Source: Prevotella sp. UBA4341 (GTDB lineage: Bacteria; Bacteroidota; Bacteroidia; Bacteroidales; Bacteroidaceae). Taken from it: a stretch of 9,700 nt of DNA. Location: contig DGTH01000084.1 in assembly GCA_002393705.1 (NCBI GenBank), positions 7,545 through 17,244 of the forward strand, read 5' to 3'. The notes beneath the pieces were generated by a model. That model was not told the DNA's origin. It did no database searches and saw only the letters and a list, made by a program, of their open reading frames with translations. A program made the position numbers and the translations under genes. Shown here in pieces: positions 1-6,738 of this stretch (positions within the stretch are counted from its first letter, which is position 1; every line of letters begins with the position of its first letter).

Positions 1-22
1 CTACACCTTTTTTATGTGCCAT
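1..22 (-). CDS. rpmA: Ribosomal protein bL27, N-terminal fragment (runs off the window)
   Basis: Only the first seven codons lie in the window. They read MAHKKGV, the usual beginning of bL27, whose N-terminus reaches toward the peptidyl-transferase centre of the 50S subunit. The start is fixed by a strong ribosome-binding site, AGGAGGAC at 35..28 on the minus strand, five bases before the ATG. This Shine-Dalgarno overlaps the stop codon of rplU (37..35). The two genes are therefore co-transcribed and probably translationally coupled, in the usual bacterial order rplU-rpmA. The identification rests on the seven residues plus the position after rplU. Confidence 0.9.
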
Positions 23-34
23 AACATGTCCTCC

Positions 35-352
35 TTAAGCGATTACTTGTTTAACTTCTACCTGAGTGAACTGCTGACGGTGACCGTTCTTCTTGCGTGA
101 GTCCTTACGACGCTTCATCTTGAAGACGATGACCTTTTCGCCCTTCACGAGCGGGTTCACTACTTCTACTACTACCTTTGCACCTGCTACGGTCGGTGCG
201 CCTACCGTAACAGCACCGTCGGCATCAACCAGCAGCACCTTGTCAAACTCAACAGTCTTGCCTTCCTCGGCATCCTTAATGCGGTTTACAAAGAGCTTCT
301 GCCCCTGTTCCACCTTAAACTGCTGACCGTTAATTTCTACGATTGCGTACAT
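35..352 (-). CDS. rplU: 50S ribosomal protein bL21
   Basis: This gene encodes a 105-residue protein with the bL21 pattern throughout. It starts [18 protein letters not shown], has the central beta-rich part ([17 protein letters not shown]), and ends with the basic segment [23 protein letters not shown] that contacts 23S rRNA. The length fits the family (about 103 residues). bL21 binds 23S rRNA near domain I and is part of the large subunit. The start is the ATG at 352, preceded by an AT-rich stretch with no Shine-Dalgarno, as is common in Bacteroidota. The TAA stop overlaps the ribosome-binding site of rpmA just downstream. A -7 element lies about 90 bases upstream, and hairpins lie in the leader between it and the ATG. 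Confidence 0.98.
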   Translation of the reverse strand: MYAIVEINGQQFKVEQGQKLFVNRIKDAEEGKTVEFDKVLLVDADGAVTVGAPTVAGAKVVVEVVNPLVKGEKVIVFKMKRRKDSRKKNGHRQQFTQVEVKQVIA

Positions 353-379
353 TTATATTAATGTGTTTAAACGGGTTTT

Positions 380-403
380 TCCGCAAGGCGGACACGCTTC
401 GTG
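380..403 (-). promoter_or_regulatory. Structured 5' leader of rplU: two abutting triloop hairpins
   Basis: Read along the mRNA (minus strand), CACG-AAG-CGTG (403..393) is followed with no gap by TCCGC-CTT-GCGGA (392..380) and then five A. The first stem can be lengthened with a bulge using bases out to 410. They lie inside the predicted leader of about 84 nt (start near 436, ATG at 352). Ribosomal-protein leaders often bind their own product to regulate translation or termination, so an autoregulatory role is a reasonable guess. I do not recognise the fold as a named family. On the plus strand the same DNA is followed by six T (411-416) and resembles a terminator, but no plus-strand gene precedes it. 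Confidence 0.4.
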
Positions 404-441
404 CGGTCGCTTTTTTAAGCCTCCACGGACTAAATCGGCCG

Positions 442-449
442 CAAAGGTA
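442..449 (-). promoter_or_regulatory. Promoter -7 element for rplU-rpmA
   Basis: TACCTTTG (449..442, minus strand) matches the Bacteroidota -7 consensus TAnnTTTG exactly. It predicts transcription from about 436, giving a leader of about 84 nt before rplU. The -33 box is poor: 19-21 bases upstream there is only a TTCC-like sequence instead of TTTG. The operon may therefore depend on other upstream contacts, or partly on read-through from the small transcription unit above it. Confidence 0.6.
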
Positions 450-524
450 CTAATAAATTGAGAAATGAGGAATGGTAAACAATAAATAGGGCTTACTTTT
501 AGTAAAGTTTAACTTTTAAGGTAT

Positions 525-560
525 AAAAAAATAAAGCGATGACCCGTCTCAGGCAACCGC
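525..560 (-). terminator. Intrinsic terminator of the putative small RNA
   Basis: In RNA order, GCGGT (560..556) pairs with ATCGC (540..536), including one G-U. After a one-by-one mismatch, GCCTG pairs with CGGGT around an AGA triloop. The hairpin is followed at once by TTTATTTTTTT (535..525). This is the normal shape of a Rho-independent terminator. No gene on this strand ends just upstream: carB has its own terminator at 703..678. It therefore serves the unit starting near 616. Confidence 0.7.
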
Positions 561-616
561 TTCAATCTTCAATAGGTATTAGTTCTTTTTAAGGTAAAAA
601 GATTGTTTTCAGGATA
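525..616 (-). ncRNA. Putative small non-coding RNA, about 90 nt
   Basis: This transcription unit is defined by a promoter at 654..623 and an intrinsic terminator ending near 525. It contains no ATG on the transcribed strand, so I read it as non-coding. In RNA order there is a hairpin TCTTTTT-ACCTT-AAAAAGA (602..584), then the tandem heptamer ATTGAAG twice (573..560), then the terminator hairpin. CAATCTT (605..599) can instead pair with AAGATTG (569..563). That is mutually exclusive with part of the first hairpin, so two folds are possible. It lies between the terminator of carB and the -7 element of rplU, same strand as both. It could be a free sRNA or an attenuated long leader of rplU. I do not recognise it as 6S RNA, Bacteroidales-1 or a known riboswitch. 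Confidence 0.6.
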
Positions 617-622
617 ACGCTG

Positions 623-654
623 CAAAGTTAAAGTTAATTTTTTTAATAACCAAA
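623..654 (-). promoter_or_regulatory. Bacteroidota promoter for the putative small RNA
   Basis: On the minus strand TTTG (654..651) is followed after 20 bases by TAACTTTG (630..623). Both boxes match the Bacteroidota primary sigma consensus TTTG / TAnnTTTG, and the spacing is within the usual 19-21. The spacer is AT-rich. Transcription should begin around 618-614. The promoter sits 24 bases downstream of the carB terminator, so it starts a separate unit. Confidence 0.75.
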
Positions 655-677
655 CTTTTTGGAACATAAATTCCGAC

Positions 678-703
678 AAAAAAGGCTGTGTTCCCACACA
701 GCC
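678..703 (-). terminator. Intrinsic terminator of carB
   Basis: A perfect 8-bp stem, GGCTGTGT and ACACAGCC (684-691 with 696-703), has a four-base loop. On the minus strand it is followed by TTTTTT (683..678). It lies about 47 bases beyond the carB stop codon, with no gene between. Confidence 0.9.
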
Positions 704-749
704 CCAAAATTTATAAAATTTTAAGATTTAATTCTGCGCAAACGTTTGG

Positions 750-3700
750 TCAAGTATTGTATTCTTGCCAACTCTTGATGGGTATGTCTTCCTCTTTCAT
801 CGCACAGAAAGCTTCGATGAAGGCCTTGGCCAGTCGTCCGTTGGTCATGAGGGGAATGTTATGGTCAATGGCTCCACGGCGAATGCGGTAGCCGTTGGTC
901 AGTTCTCGCTTCGTGTGGTTTTTCGGAACGTTGATAATCAGGTCGAAGCGGTGTTCAGCAATCATGTCCATGACGTTGTTTTCGCCTTCTTCGTCGGGCC
1001 ACGATACGAGCTGTGCCTTTACGCCGTTCTCGTTGAGGAACTTGGCCGTACCGCCTGTGGCATAGACCTCGTAGCCCTTCTTCACCAGCTCGCGGGCGGG
1101 TTCCAGCAGGTCCACCTTGCCCTTCACGCCGCCTGACGATATGAGCACGCTCTTCTTGGGCAGCTTATAGCCTGTAGCAATGAGGGCATTGAGCAGTGCT
1201 TCGTTCACGTCGTCGCCCAGGCATCCTACCTCGCCCGTTGATGACATATCGACACCCAGCACGGGGTCGGCGTTCTGCAGGCGGGCAAACGAGAACTGGC
1301 TGGCCTTTACGCCGATGCGGTCAATGTCGAACTCCGACTTGTCGGGCTTGGAGTAGGGGGCGTCGAGCATAATCTTGGTGGCTGTCTCAATAAAGTTGCG
1401 CTTCAGAATCTTGCTGACGAAGGGGAATGAGCGCGAGGCTCTCAGGTTACACTCAATAACCTTCACGTCGCTCTTCTTGGCCAGGAACTGAATGTTGAAC
1501 GGACCTGAGATGTTCAGTTCCTTGGCTATCTTGCGCGATATTTTCTTAATCTGGCGAATGGTTGAGAAGTAGATGTTCTGAGCGGGGAAGACCATCGTGG
1601 CGTCGCCCGAGTGAACGCCAGCGTACTCTACGTGTTCGCTGATGGCGTATTCCACTATTTCGCCTTTGTCGGCAACGGCGTCAAACTCTATTTCCTTCGT
1701 TTCCTGCATGAACTGGCTTACTACGACGGGATATTCCTTCGATACCTCGGTAGCCATATTCAGGAAGCGATGCAGCTCTTCATCGTCGTAGCACACGTTC
1801 ATCGCAGCACCCGAGAGAACGTAGCTGGGGCGTACCAGAACGGGGTAACCCACCTCAGAGACAAACTCCTTGATGTCGTCGAACGAGGTCAACGCGCGCC
1901 AAGCCGGCTGGTCAATGCCCAGCTTGTCGAGCATGGCCGAGAACTTGTCGCGGTTCTCCGCACGGTCAATGTTGACCGGACTGGTGCCCAGTACGGGTAC
2001 TCCCTGTCGAAAAAGTTTCATGGCTAGATTGTTAGGTATCTGTCCGCCCACGCTGACAATGACACCACGCGGCTGCTCCAGGTCTATCACGTCGAGCACG
2101 CGCTCTAACGAGAGTTCGTCGAAGTACAGACGGTCGCACATGTCGTAGTCCGTCGAGACGGTCTCGGGGTTGTAGTTTATCATGATGCTCTTGTAGCCCA
2201 GCTTGCGGGCCGTGTTGATGGCGTTCACCGAGCACCAGTCGAACTCCACGCTTGAACCTATGCGATAAGCACCTGAGCCTAAGACCACTACCGACTTCTC
2301 GTTCTTGTAGTAGTCAATGTCGTGCTTGCTGGCGTAGGGCTTGCCGTCGGGCTGTGCAAACGCGGGCGTGTGCGTGTACGTGAAATATAAGTAGTTGGTC
2401 AGTTCGGGGTGCTCGGAGGCTACGGTATTGATGCGCTTCACCGAGGGCAGAATGCCGCGCTGCTTGCGGTAGCGGCGCACCTCCAGGTTCTCCTTCTCCA
2501 TGTTGCCGCTCTGGGGCTTCAGCACGAAGCGGGCTATCTGGAAGTCGCTGAAGCCAGCCTGCTTCACCTCTAACAGCAGCTGGTCGGGTAGGTCGTCGAG
2601 CGTGTCGTACTGCTGCAGCTGGTGCTTCAAATCCACGATGTGCTTCAGGCGCTCCAGGAACCACACGTCAATCTTGGTCAGCTCCTCTATGCGTTCTACG
2701 CTGTAGCCTTCCTCCAGCGCCTGGGCAATGGCAAAGATGCGCAGGTCGGTAGGGTTGGCCAGCTCTTCGTCCAGGTTGTCGAACTTCGTGTGGTCGTTGC
2801 CCACAAAGCCGTGCATGCCTTGTCCAATCATGCGCAGACCCTTCTGAATCATCTCCTCGAACGAACGGCCGATGCTCATGATTTCGCCCACCGACTTCAT
2901 GCTCGAGCCAATCAGACGGCTCACGCCTGCAAACTTGGTGAGGTCCCAGCGAGGTATCTTGCAAATCATGTAGTCGAGGGTAGGGGCCACGTAGGCCGAA
3001 TTGGGTGTACCCATCTCGCCAATCTGGTCGAGCGTGTATCCAAGGGCTATCTTTGCTGCCACGAAAGCCAGTGGGTAACCAGTTGCTTTTGAGGCTAATG
3101 CGGAGCTTCTGCTCAAGCGAGCGTTTATCTCGATGATACGGTAGTCGTTGGTCACGGCGTTAAAGGCAAACTGAATGTTACATTCGCCGACAATGTTCAG
3201 GTGGCGCACGCACTTGATGGTGATGTCCTGCAACATTTTGACCTGCTCGTCGGTCAGCGAGCACGTCGGGGCAACGACGATGCTCTCGCCGGTGTGAATG
3301 CCCAGCGGGTCGAAGTTCTCCATAGAGGCTACGGTGAAGCAGTGGTCGTTGGCATCGCGTATGCACTCGAACTCTATTTCTTTCCAACCTTTCAGCGATT
3401 CTTCTACGAGAATCTGCGGTGCAAAGGTGAATGCGCTTTCGGCCAGTTCCTTGAAGGTCTTTTCGTCGGGGCAGATGCCGCTGCCCAGACCGCCCAGGGC
3501 GTAAGCCGAGCGAATCATGATGGGGAACCCGATGCTGCGGGCAGCCTTGAAGGCGGCATCCATGTCTTCAACAGCATGGCTCACGGGAACCTTCAGCTGA
3601 ATCTCGTCAAGCTTCTTGACAAAGAGGTCGCGGTCTTCGGTATTCATGATGGCTTCCACGCTGGTGCCCAGCACCTGGACGCCGTACTTTTCCAGCGTGC

Positions 3701-4010
3701 CGTTCTGGTAGAGTTCCGTGCCGCAGTTCAGGGCCGTCTGTCCGCCAAAAGCCAGCAGAATGCCGTCGGGGCGCTCTTTTTTAATGATTTCGGTGACAAA
3801 ATGTGTAGTGACGGGCTGAAAATAGACGGTGTCGGCAATGCCGGCTGACGTCTGGATGGTTGCGATGTTCGGATTGACCAGAACCGATGCGATTCCTTCT
3901 TCGCGCAGTGCCTTCAAGGCCTGCGAACCGGAATAGTCAAACTCTCCGGCTTGTCCGATTTTCAGGGCTCCTGAGCCCAAGACGAGAACTTTTTTCAGTT
4001 GCTTTTTCAT
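750..4010 (-). CDS. carB: Carbamoyl-phosphate synthase large subunit
   Basis: CarB makes carbamoyl phosphate from bicarbonate, two ATP and ammonia channelled from the glutaminase subunit CarA, feeding pyrimidine and arginine synthesis. The 1086 residues have the full duplicated layout: first synthetase half from VLVLGSGALKIGQAGEFDYSG near the N-terminus, the oligomerisation region near 400-550, the second half from VVVLGSGAYRIGSSVEFDW near 571, and a C-terminal MGS-like allosteric domain from about 950. Landmarks include FGGQTALNCG, the GECN, EINARLSRSSALASKATGYPLA and ECNLRASRSFPFVSK motifs. I chose ATG 4010 (MKKQLKKVLVLGSG) over an in-frame ATG at 4055 because the promoter -7 box lies between them. 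The gene has its own promoter and terminator and carA is not adjacent. The sequence is closer in motif to eukaryotic CPS than to E. coli CarB, including effector-domain residues T985, T988, W1004, N1027 and N1039. Confidence 0.96.
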   Translation of the reverse strand: MKKQLKKVLVLGSGALKIGQAGEFDYSGSQALKALREEGIASVLVNPNIATIQTSAGIADTVYFQPVTTHFVTEIIKKERPDGILLAFGGQTALNCGTELYQNGTLEKYGVQVLGTSVEAIMNTEDRDLFVKKLDEIQLKVPVSHAVEDMDAAFKAARSIGFPIMIRSAYALGGLGSGICPDEKTFKELAESAFTFAPQILVEESLKGWKEIEFECIRDANDHCFTVASMENFDPLGIHTGESIVVAPTCSLTDEQVKMLQDITIKCVRHLNIVGECNIQFAFNAVTNDYRIIEINARLSRSSALASKATGYPLAFVAAKIALGYTLDQIGEMGTPNSAYVAPTLDYMICKIPRWDLTKFAGVSRLIGSSMKSVGEIMSIGRSFEEMIQKGLRMIGQGMHGFVGNDHTKFDNLDEELANPTDLRIFAIAQALEEGYSVERIEELTKIDVWFLERLKHIVDLKHQLQQYDTLDDLPDQLLLEVKQAGFSDFQIARFVLKPQSGNMEKENLEVRRYRKQRGILPSVKRINTVASEHPELTNYLYFTYTHTPAFAQPDGKPYASKHDIDYYKNEKSVVVLGSGAYRIGSSVEFDWCSVNAINTARKLGYKSIMINYNPETVSTDYDMCDRLYFDELSLERVLDVIDLEQPRGVIVSVGGQIPNNLAMKLFRQGVPVLGTSPVNIDRAENRDKFSAMLDKLGIDQPAWRALTSFDDIKEFVSEVGYPVLVRPSYVLSGAAMNVCYDDEELHRFLNMATEVSKEYPVVVSQFMQETKEIEFDAVADKGEIVEYAISEHVEYAGVHSGDATMVFPAQNIYFSTIRQIKKISRKIAKELNISGPFNIQFLAKKSDVKVIECNLRASRSFPFVSKILKRNFIETATKIMLDAPYSKPDKSEFDIDRIGVKASQFSFARLQNADPVLGVDMSSTGEVGCLGDDVNEALLNALIATGYKLPKKSVLISSGGVKGKVDLLEPARELVKKGYEVYATGGTAKFLNENGVKAQLVSWPDEEGENNVMDMIAEHRFDLIINVPKNHTKRELTNGYRIRRGAIDHNIPLMTNGRLAKAFIEAFCAMKEEDIPIKSWQEYNT

Positions 4011-4042
4011 TCTTCTTTTTTTATGCTGGTTGTATTCGGCTG

Positions 4043-4050
4043 CAAAAGTA
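4043..4050 (-). promoter_or_regulatory. Promoter -7 element for carB
   Basis: TACTTTTG (4050..4043, minus strand) fits TAnnTTTG and predicts transcription from about 4037, a leader of some 26 nt before ATG 4010. I see no good TTTG at the -33 position; a CTTGAC lies farther out at 4084..4079. The box lies inside the longer reading frame that begins at 4055, which argues that the longer start is not used. Confidence 0.6.
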
Positions 4051-4190
4051 CGCATTTTTTTCTTTCTAATGCCCGTCAGTCAAGTTAAAGAATTTAAAAT
4101 GCCTGGCCGGCAAGCCAAAGTTTCCAGATTTGCGTTTGAATCATATAATCGTCATTATGATAAATAGTAAATTAATAATTCATAATTTAT

Positions 4191-4221
4191 TTTGCCGTTC
4201 GCTCCTTTTGCTTTACCTTTG
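4191..4221 (+). promoter_or_regulatory. Promoter for ftsK and the genes after it
   Basis: TTTG at 4191-4194, 19 bases, then TACCTTTG at 4214-4221 is an exact match to the Bacteroidota promoter consensus. Transcription should start near 4228, about 20 bases before the ftsK ATG. A very AT-rich stretch (4141-4190) lies directly upstream and could act as an UP-like element. The promoter is divergent from that of carB, with about 140 bases between the boxes. Confidence 0.85.
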
Positions 4222-4247
4222 CAACGATTAAAAAACGTACACGACAC

Positions 4248-6692
4248 ATGGCAAAGAAAAAACCAGCAGCCAAGAGCGCTTCGTTTATGGAGGCTCTGGG
4301 CGTAAAGAATATATTTCAGAACGAGAAAGTTAACTTCATCTTGGGCCTTGTGCTCTTTGGCGTCGCCATTTACCTGATTCTCTCGTTTGTATCGTATTTC
4401 TCTTCAGGAGCTGCCGACCAGACGCTTATAGAGTCGCCCCGCGACGGCGAGATGGCCAACCAGAACGGTGAATTCCAGAACAGCTGCGGCTCGCTGGGTG
4501 CCTATGCGGCCTACTTTTTTATCAAGCGCTGCTTCGGTTTTTCGGCATTCCTCGTTCCCGTGTTCCTTATTCTGCTGTCCTTGCGGCTCATGCGAGCCTA
4601 CAGCAGCCTGAATCTTTGGAAATGGTTTATGGTCTTGATGCTCGTCATGATTTGGCTCTCCGTCACGTTTGCCAAGTTTCTTTCGCCGCTTTTCATCGAC
4701 AGTGCCTTCTGTCCTGGCGGCGACCACGGGCTGTTCATCTGTCAGCAGATAGAGGGCTACCTGGGCGCGCCCGGCCTGACGGCTGTTCTGGCCTTGGTGG
4801 CCATAGCCTTCCTGACCTACGTCAGCGCGGAGACCATCTACTTCATTCGTAAGCTGCTGAATCCTTCAAATATATTTAAGAAGGTAAAGTTCACCATACA
4901 CGACCCCTCGAAGAACGGCCCCGACGAGGAGCCTAACCCCCTGACGCAGTTGGTGGAAGACCCTGAAGTCTTTGACGACCCCTACACGGAGACGCTCGAG
5001 TGGAACAACCCGCCAAAGCCAGCTGGCGTCAGCAAGACAGACGCCGAGGCACCGCAGCAGGACGAGGTCACCAGAAAGGAAACGTCCACAACGGCTACGC
5101 CCGACATGGAGGTGGAGGTGGCCCAGGCCGAAGAGGCTGCTACGGGCAAGGACATGCGTGGCAGCATAGACACGCCCTACGACCCGAAGCTGGAACTGGA
5201 GAACTACCACTACCCCACGCTCGACCTGCTGAAGAAGTACGAGGACGACGGCAAGCCCTACATAGACATGCAGGAGCAGAACGCCAACAAGAACCGCATT
5301 GTCGAGGTGCTGCGCAACTTCGGCATTGAGATAGACGCCATCAAGGCCACCGTGGGTCCCACCATTACGCTCTACGAGATAACGCCTGCCCAGGGTGTCC
5401 GCATCTCGAAGATACGTAACCTGGAGGACGATATAGCCCTGAGCCTCAAGGCTATGGGCATTCGTATCATAGCCCCCATACCTGGCAAGGGAACCATCGG
5501 TATCGAGGTGCCTAACGCCAAGGCTAACGTGGTGTCGATGGAGAGCGTGCTCAACTCGAAGAAGTTTCAGGAGACGACGATGGATTTGCCCTGTGCCATG
5601 GGAAAGACCATTACCAACGAGGTCTTCATGTTCGACCTGGCCAAGATGCCCCACCTACTCGTGGCCGGTGCTACGGGTCAGGGTAAATCGGTGGGCCTGA
5701 ACGCCATACTGACCTCCCTACTCTACAAGAAGCACCCGGCCGAAATGAAGATTGTACTGGTCGATCCGAAGATGGTTGAGTTCTCCATCTACTCCAAGAT
5801 AGACAAGCACTTCCTGGCCAAGGTGCCAGACGACTCCGCCTCGGCCATCATTACCGACACGACGAAGGTGGTGCGCACGCTCAACTCGCTCTGTGTCGAG
5901 ATGGACGCCCGCTACGAGCTGCTCATGGCTGCCGGCGAGCGTAACATCAAGGACTACAACCGCAAGTTCATAGCCCGCAAGCTGAACCCCGAGAACGGCC
6001 ACCGCTTCATGCCCTACATCGTCGTGGTCATCGACGAGTACGGCGACCTCATCATGACGGCCGGCAAGGAGATAGAGCTGCCCATAGCCCGCATAGCCCA
6101 GAAGGCCCGTGCCGTAGGCATTCACATGATTATAGCCACGCAGCGCCCCACGACGAACATCATTACTGGTACCATCAAGGCTAACTTCCCCGCCCGCATT
6201 GCCTTCAAGGTGGCGCAGGGCATCGACTCGAAGACCATTCTCGACCGCATGGGTGCCAACCAGCTCATAGGCCGTGGCGACATGCTCTTCCTGCAGGGCA
6301 ACGAGCCCATCCGTGTGCAGTGTGCCTTCGTCGATACGCCCGAGGTCGATGCCATCAACGAGTTCATTGCCAAGCAGCAGGGCTACAGCTCCACCTACGA
6401 ACTGCCTGAACCGCAGATGGAGGGCGACGCTGACGGCGGTAGCTCTAACGACGTTGACATGAGCCATCTGGACCCCCTCTTTGAGGAGGCTGCCCGCCTC
6501 ATCGTCATGTCGCAGAGTGGCTCTACCAGCCTCATTCAGCGCAAGTTTGCCATTGGATACAACCGTGCCGGCCGACTCATGGACCAGCTCGAGAAGGCTG
6601 GCATCGTGGGTGCCGCCTATGGTTCGAAGCCGCGCGAAGTGCTCATACAGGACGAGGTAAGCCTGGAAAACCTCGTCAACCAGCTGAGATAG
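4248..6692 (+). CDS. ftsK: DNA translocase FtsK
   Basis: FtsK is a septum-anchored, ATP-driven hexameric motor that pumps chromosome termini and helps XerCD resolve dimers at dif. The 814-residue protein begins with four membrane segments (about 29-51, 84-114, 124-146, 174-196). A hydrophilic, acidic, Pro/Thr-rich linker follows (about 215-305), much shorter than in E. coli FtsK. The alpha and beta motor domains then run from about 307. Walker A is GATGQGKS at 474-481 and Walker B is VVVIDEYGD at 592-600, with D596 and E597. The winged-helix gamma domain, which reads oriented DNA motifs and contacts XerD, covers about 740-814 (DPLFEEAARLIV to the end). The ATG has no clear Shine-Dalgarno. Length and layout suit Bacteroidota FtsK. 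It heads a run of five plus-strand genes. Confidence 0.97.
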   Translation: MAKKKPAAKSASFMEALGVKNIFQNEKVNFILGLVLFGVAIYLILSFVSYFSSGAADQTLIESPRDGEMANQNGEFQNSCGSLGAYAAYFFIKRCFGFSAFLVPVFLILLSLRLMRAYSSLNLWKWFMVLMLVMIWLSVTFAKFLSPLFIDSAFCPGGDHGLFICQQIEGYLGAPGLTAVLALVAIAFLTYVSAETIYFIRKLLNPSNIFKKVKFTIHDPSKNGPDEEPNPLTQLVEDPEVFDDPYTETLEWNNPPKPAGVSKTDAEAPQQDEVTRKETSTTATPDMEVEVAQAEEAATGKDMRGSIDTPYDPKLELENYHYPTLDLLKKYEDDGKPYIDMQEQNANKNRIVEVLRNFGIEIDAIKATVGPTITLYEITPAQGVRISKIRNLEDDIALSLKAMGIRIIAPIPGKGTIGIEVPNAKANVVSMESVLNSKKFQETTMDLPCAMGKTITNEVFMFDLAKMPHLLVAGATGQGKSVGLNAILTSLLYKKHPAEMKIVLVDPKMVEFSIYSKIDKHFLAKVPDDSASAIITDTTKVVRTLNSLCVEMDARYELLMAAGERNIKDYNRKFIARKLNPENGHRFMPYIVVVIDEYGDLIMTAGKEIELPIARIAQKARAVGIHMIIATQRPTTNIITGTIKANFPARIAFKVAQGIDSKTILDRMGANQLIGRGDMLFLQGNEPIRVQCAFVDTPEVDAINEFIAKQQGYSSTYELPEPQMEGDADGGSSNDVDMSHLDPLFEEAARLIVMSQSGSTSLIQRKFAIGYNRAGRLMDQLEKAGIVGAAYGSKPREVLIQDEVSLENLVNQLR

Positions 6693-6702
6693 TAATTTTT
6701 TT

Positions 6703-6738
6703 ATAGTTTTTATAGTTCTGATAGATTTTATAGTATTA
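6703..6738 (+). repeat. Four 9-base units, each beginning ATAG, just before the lolA-like start
   Basis: ATAG occurs at 6703, 6712, 6721 and 6730, exactly nine bases apart. The units are ATAGTTTTT, ATAGTTCTG, ATAGATTTT and ATAGTATTA, the last ending on the A of the start codon. They fill most of the 45-base gap between ftsK and the next gene. TAGTTCTG (6713-6720) is one base off a -7 box but has no -33 partner. The function is unknown. It may be a degenerate tandem duplication or simply AT-rich spacer. Confidence 0.5.

Noticed and set aside
536..602. TPP-riboswitch-like words (CTGAGA, CTAATACC) in the small RNA
   Set aside because: The order and stems do not fit the TPP aptamer, and the downstream gene is not a thiamin gene.
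3201..3848. Open frame of 215 codons on the plus strand inside carB
   Set aside because: It is antisense to a clear, conserved carB, has no recognisable domain, and owes its length to codon bias on the coding strand.
4141..4160. Imperfect palindrome TCATA...TATGA upstream of ftsK, a possible operator
   Set aside because: Only five base pairs match in a very AT-rich stretch, which chance explains well.
4866..6467. Long minus-strand open frames (262 and 249 codons) across ftsK
   Set aside because: They are antisense shadows of ftsK, rich in Leu/Val/His/Gly as expected from reversed codons, with no promoter or family match.
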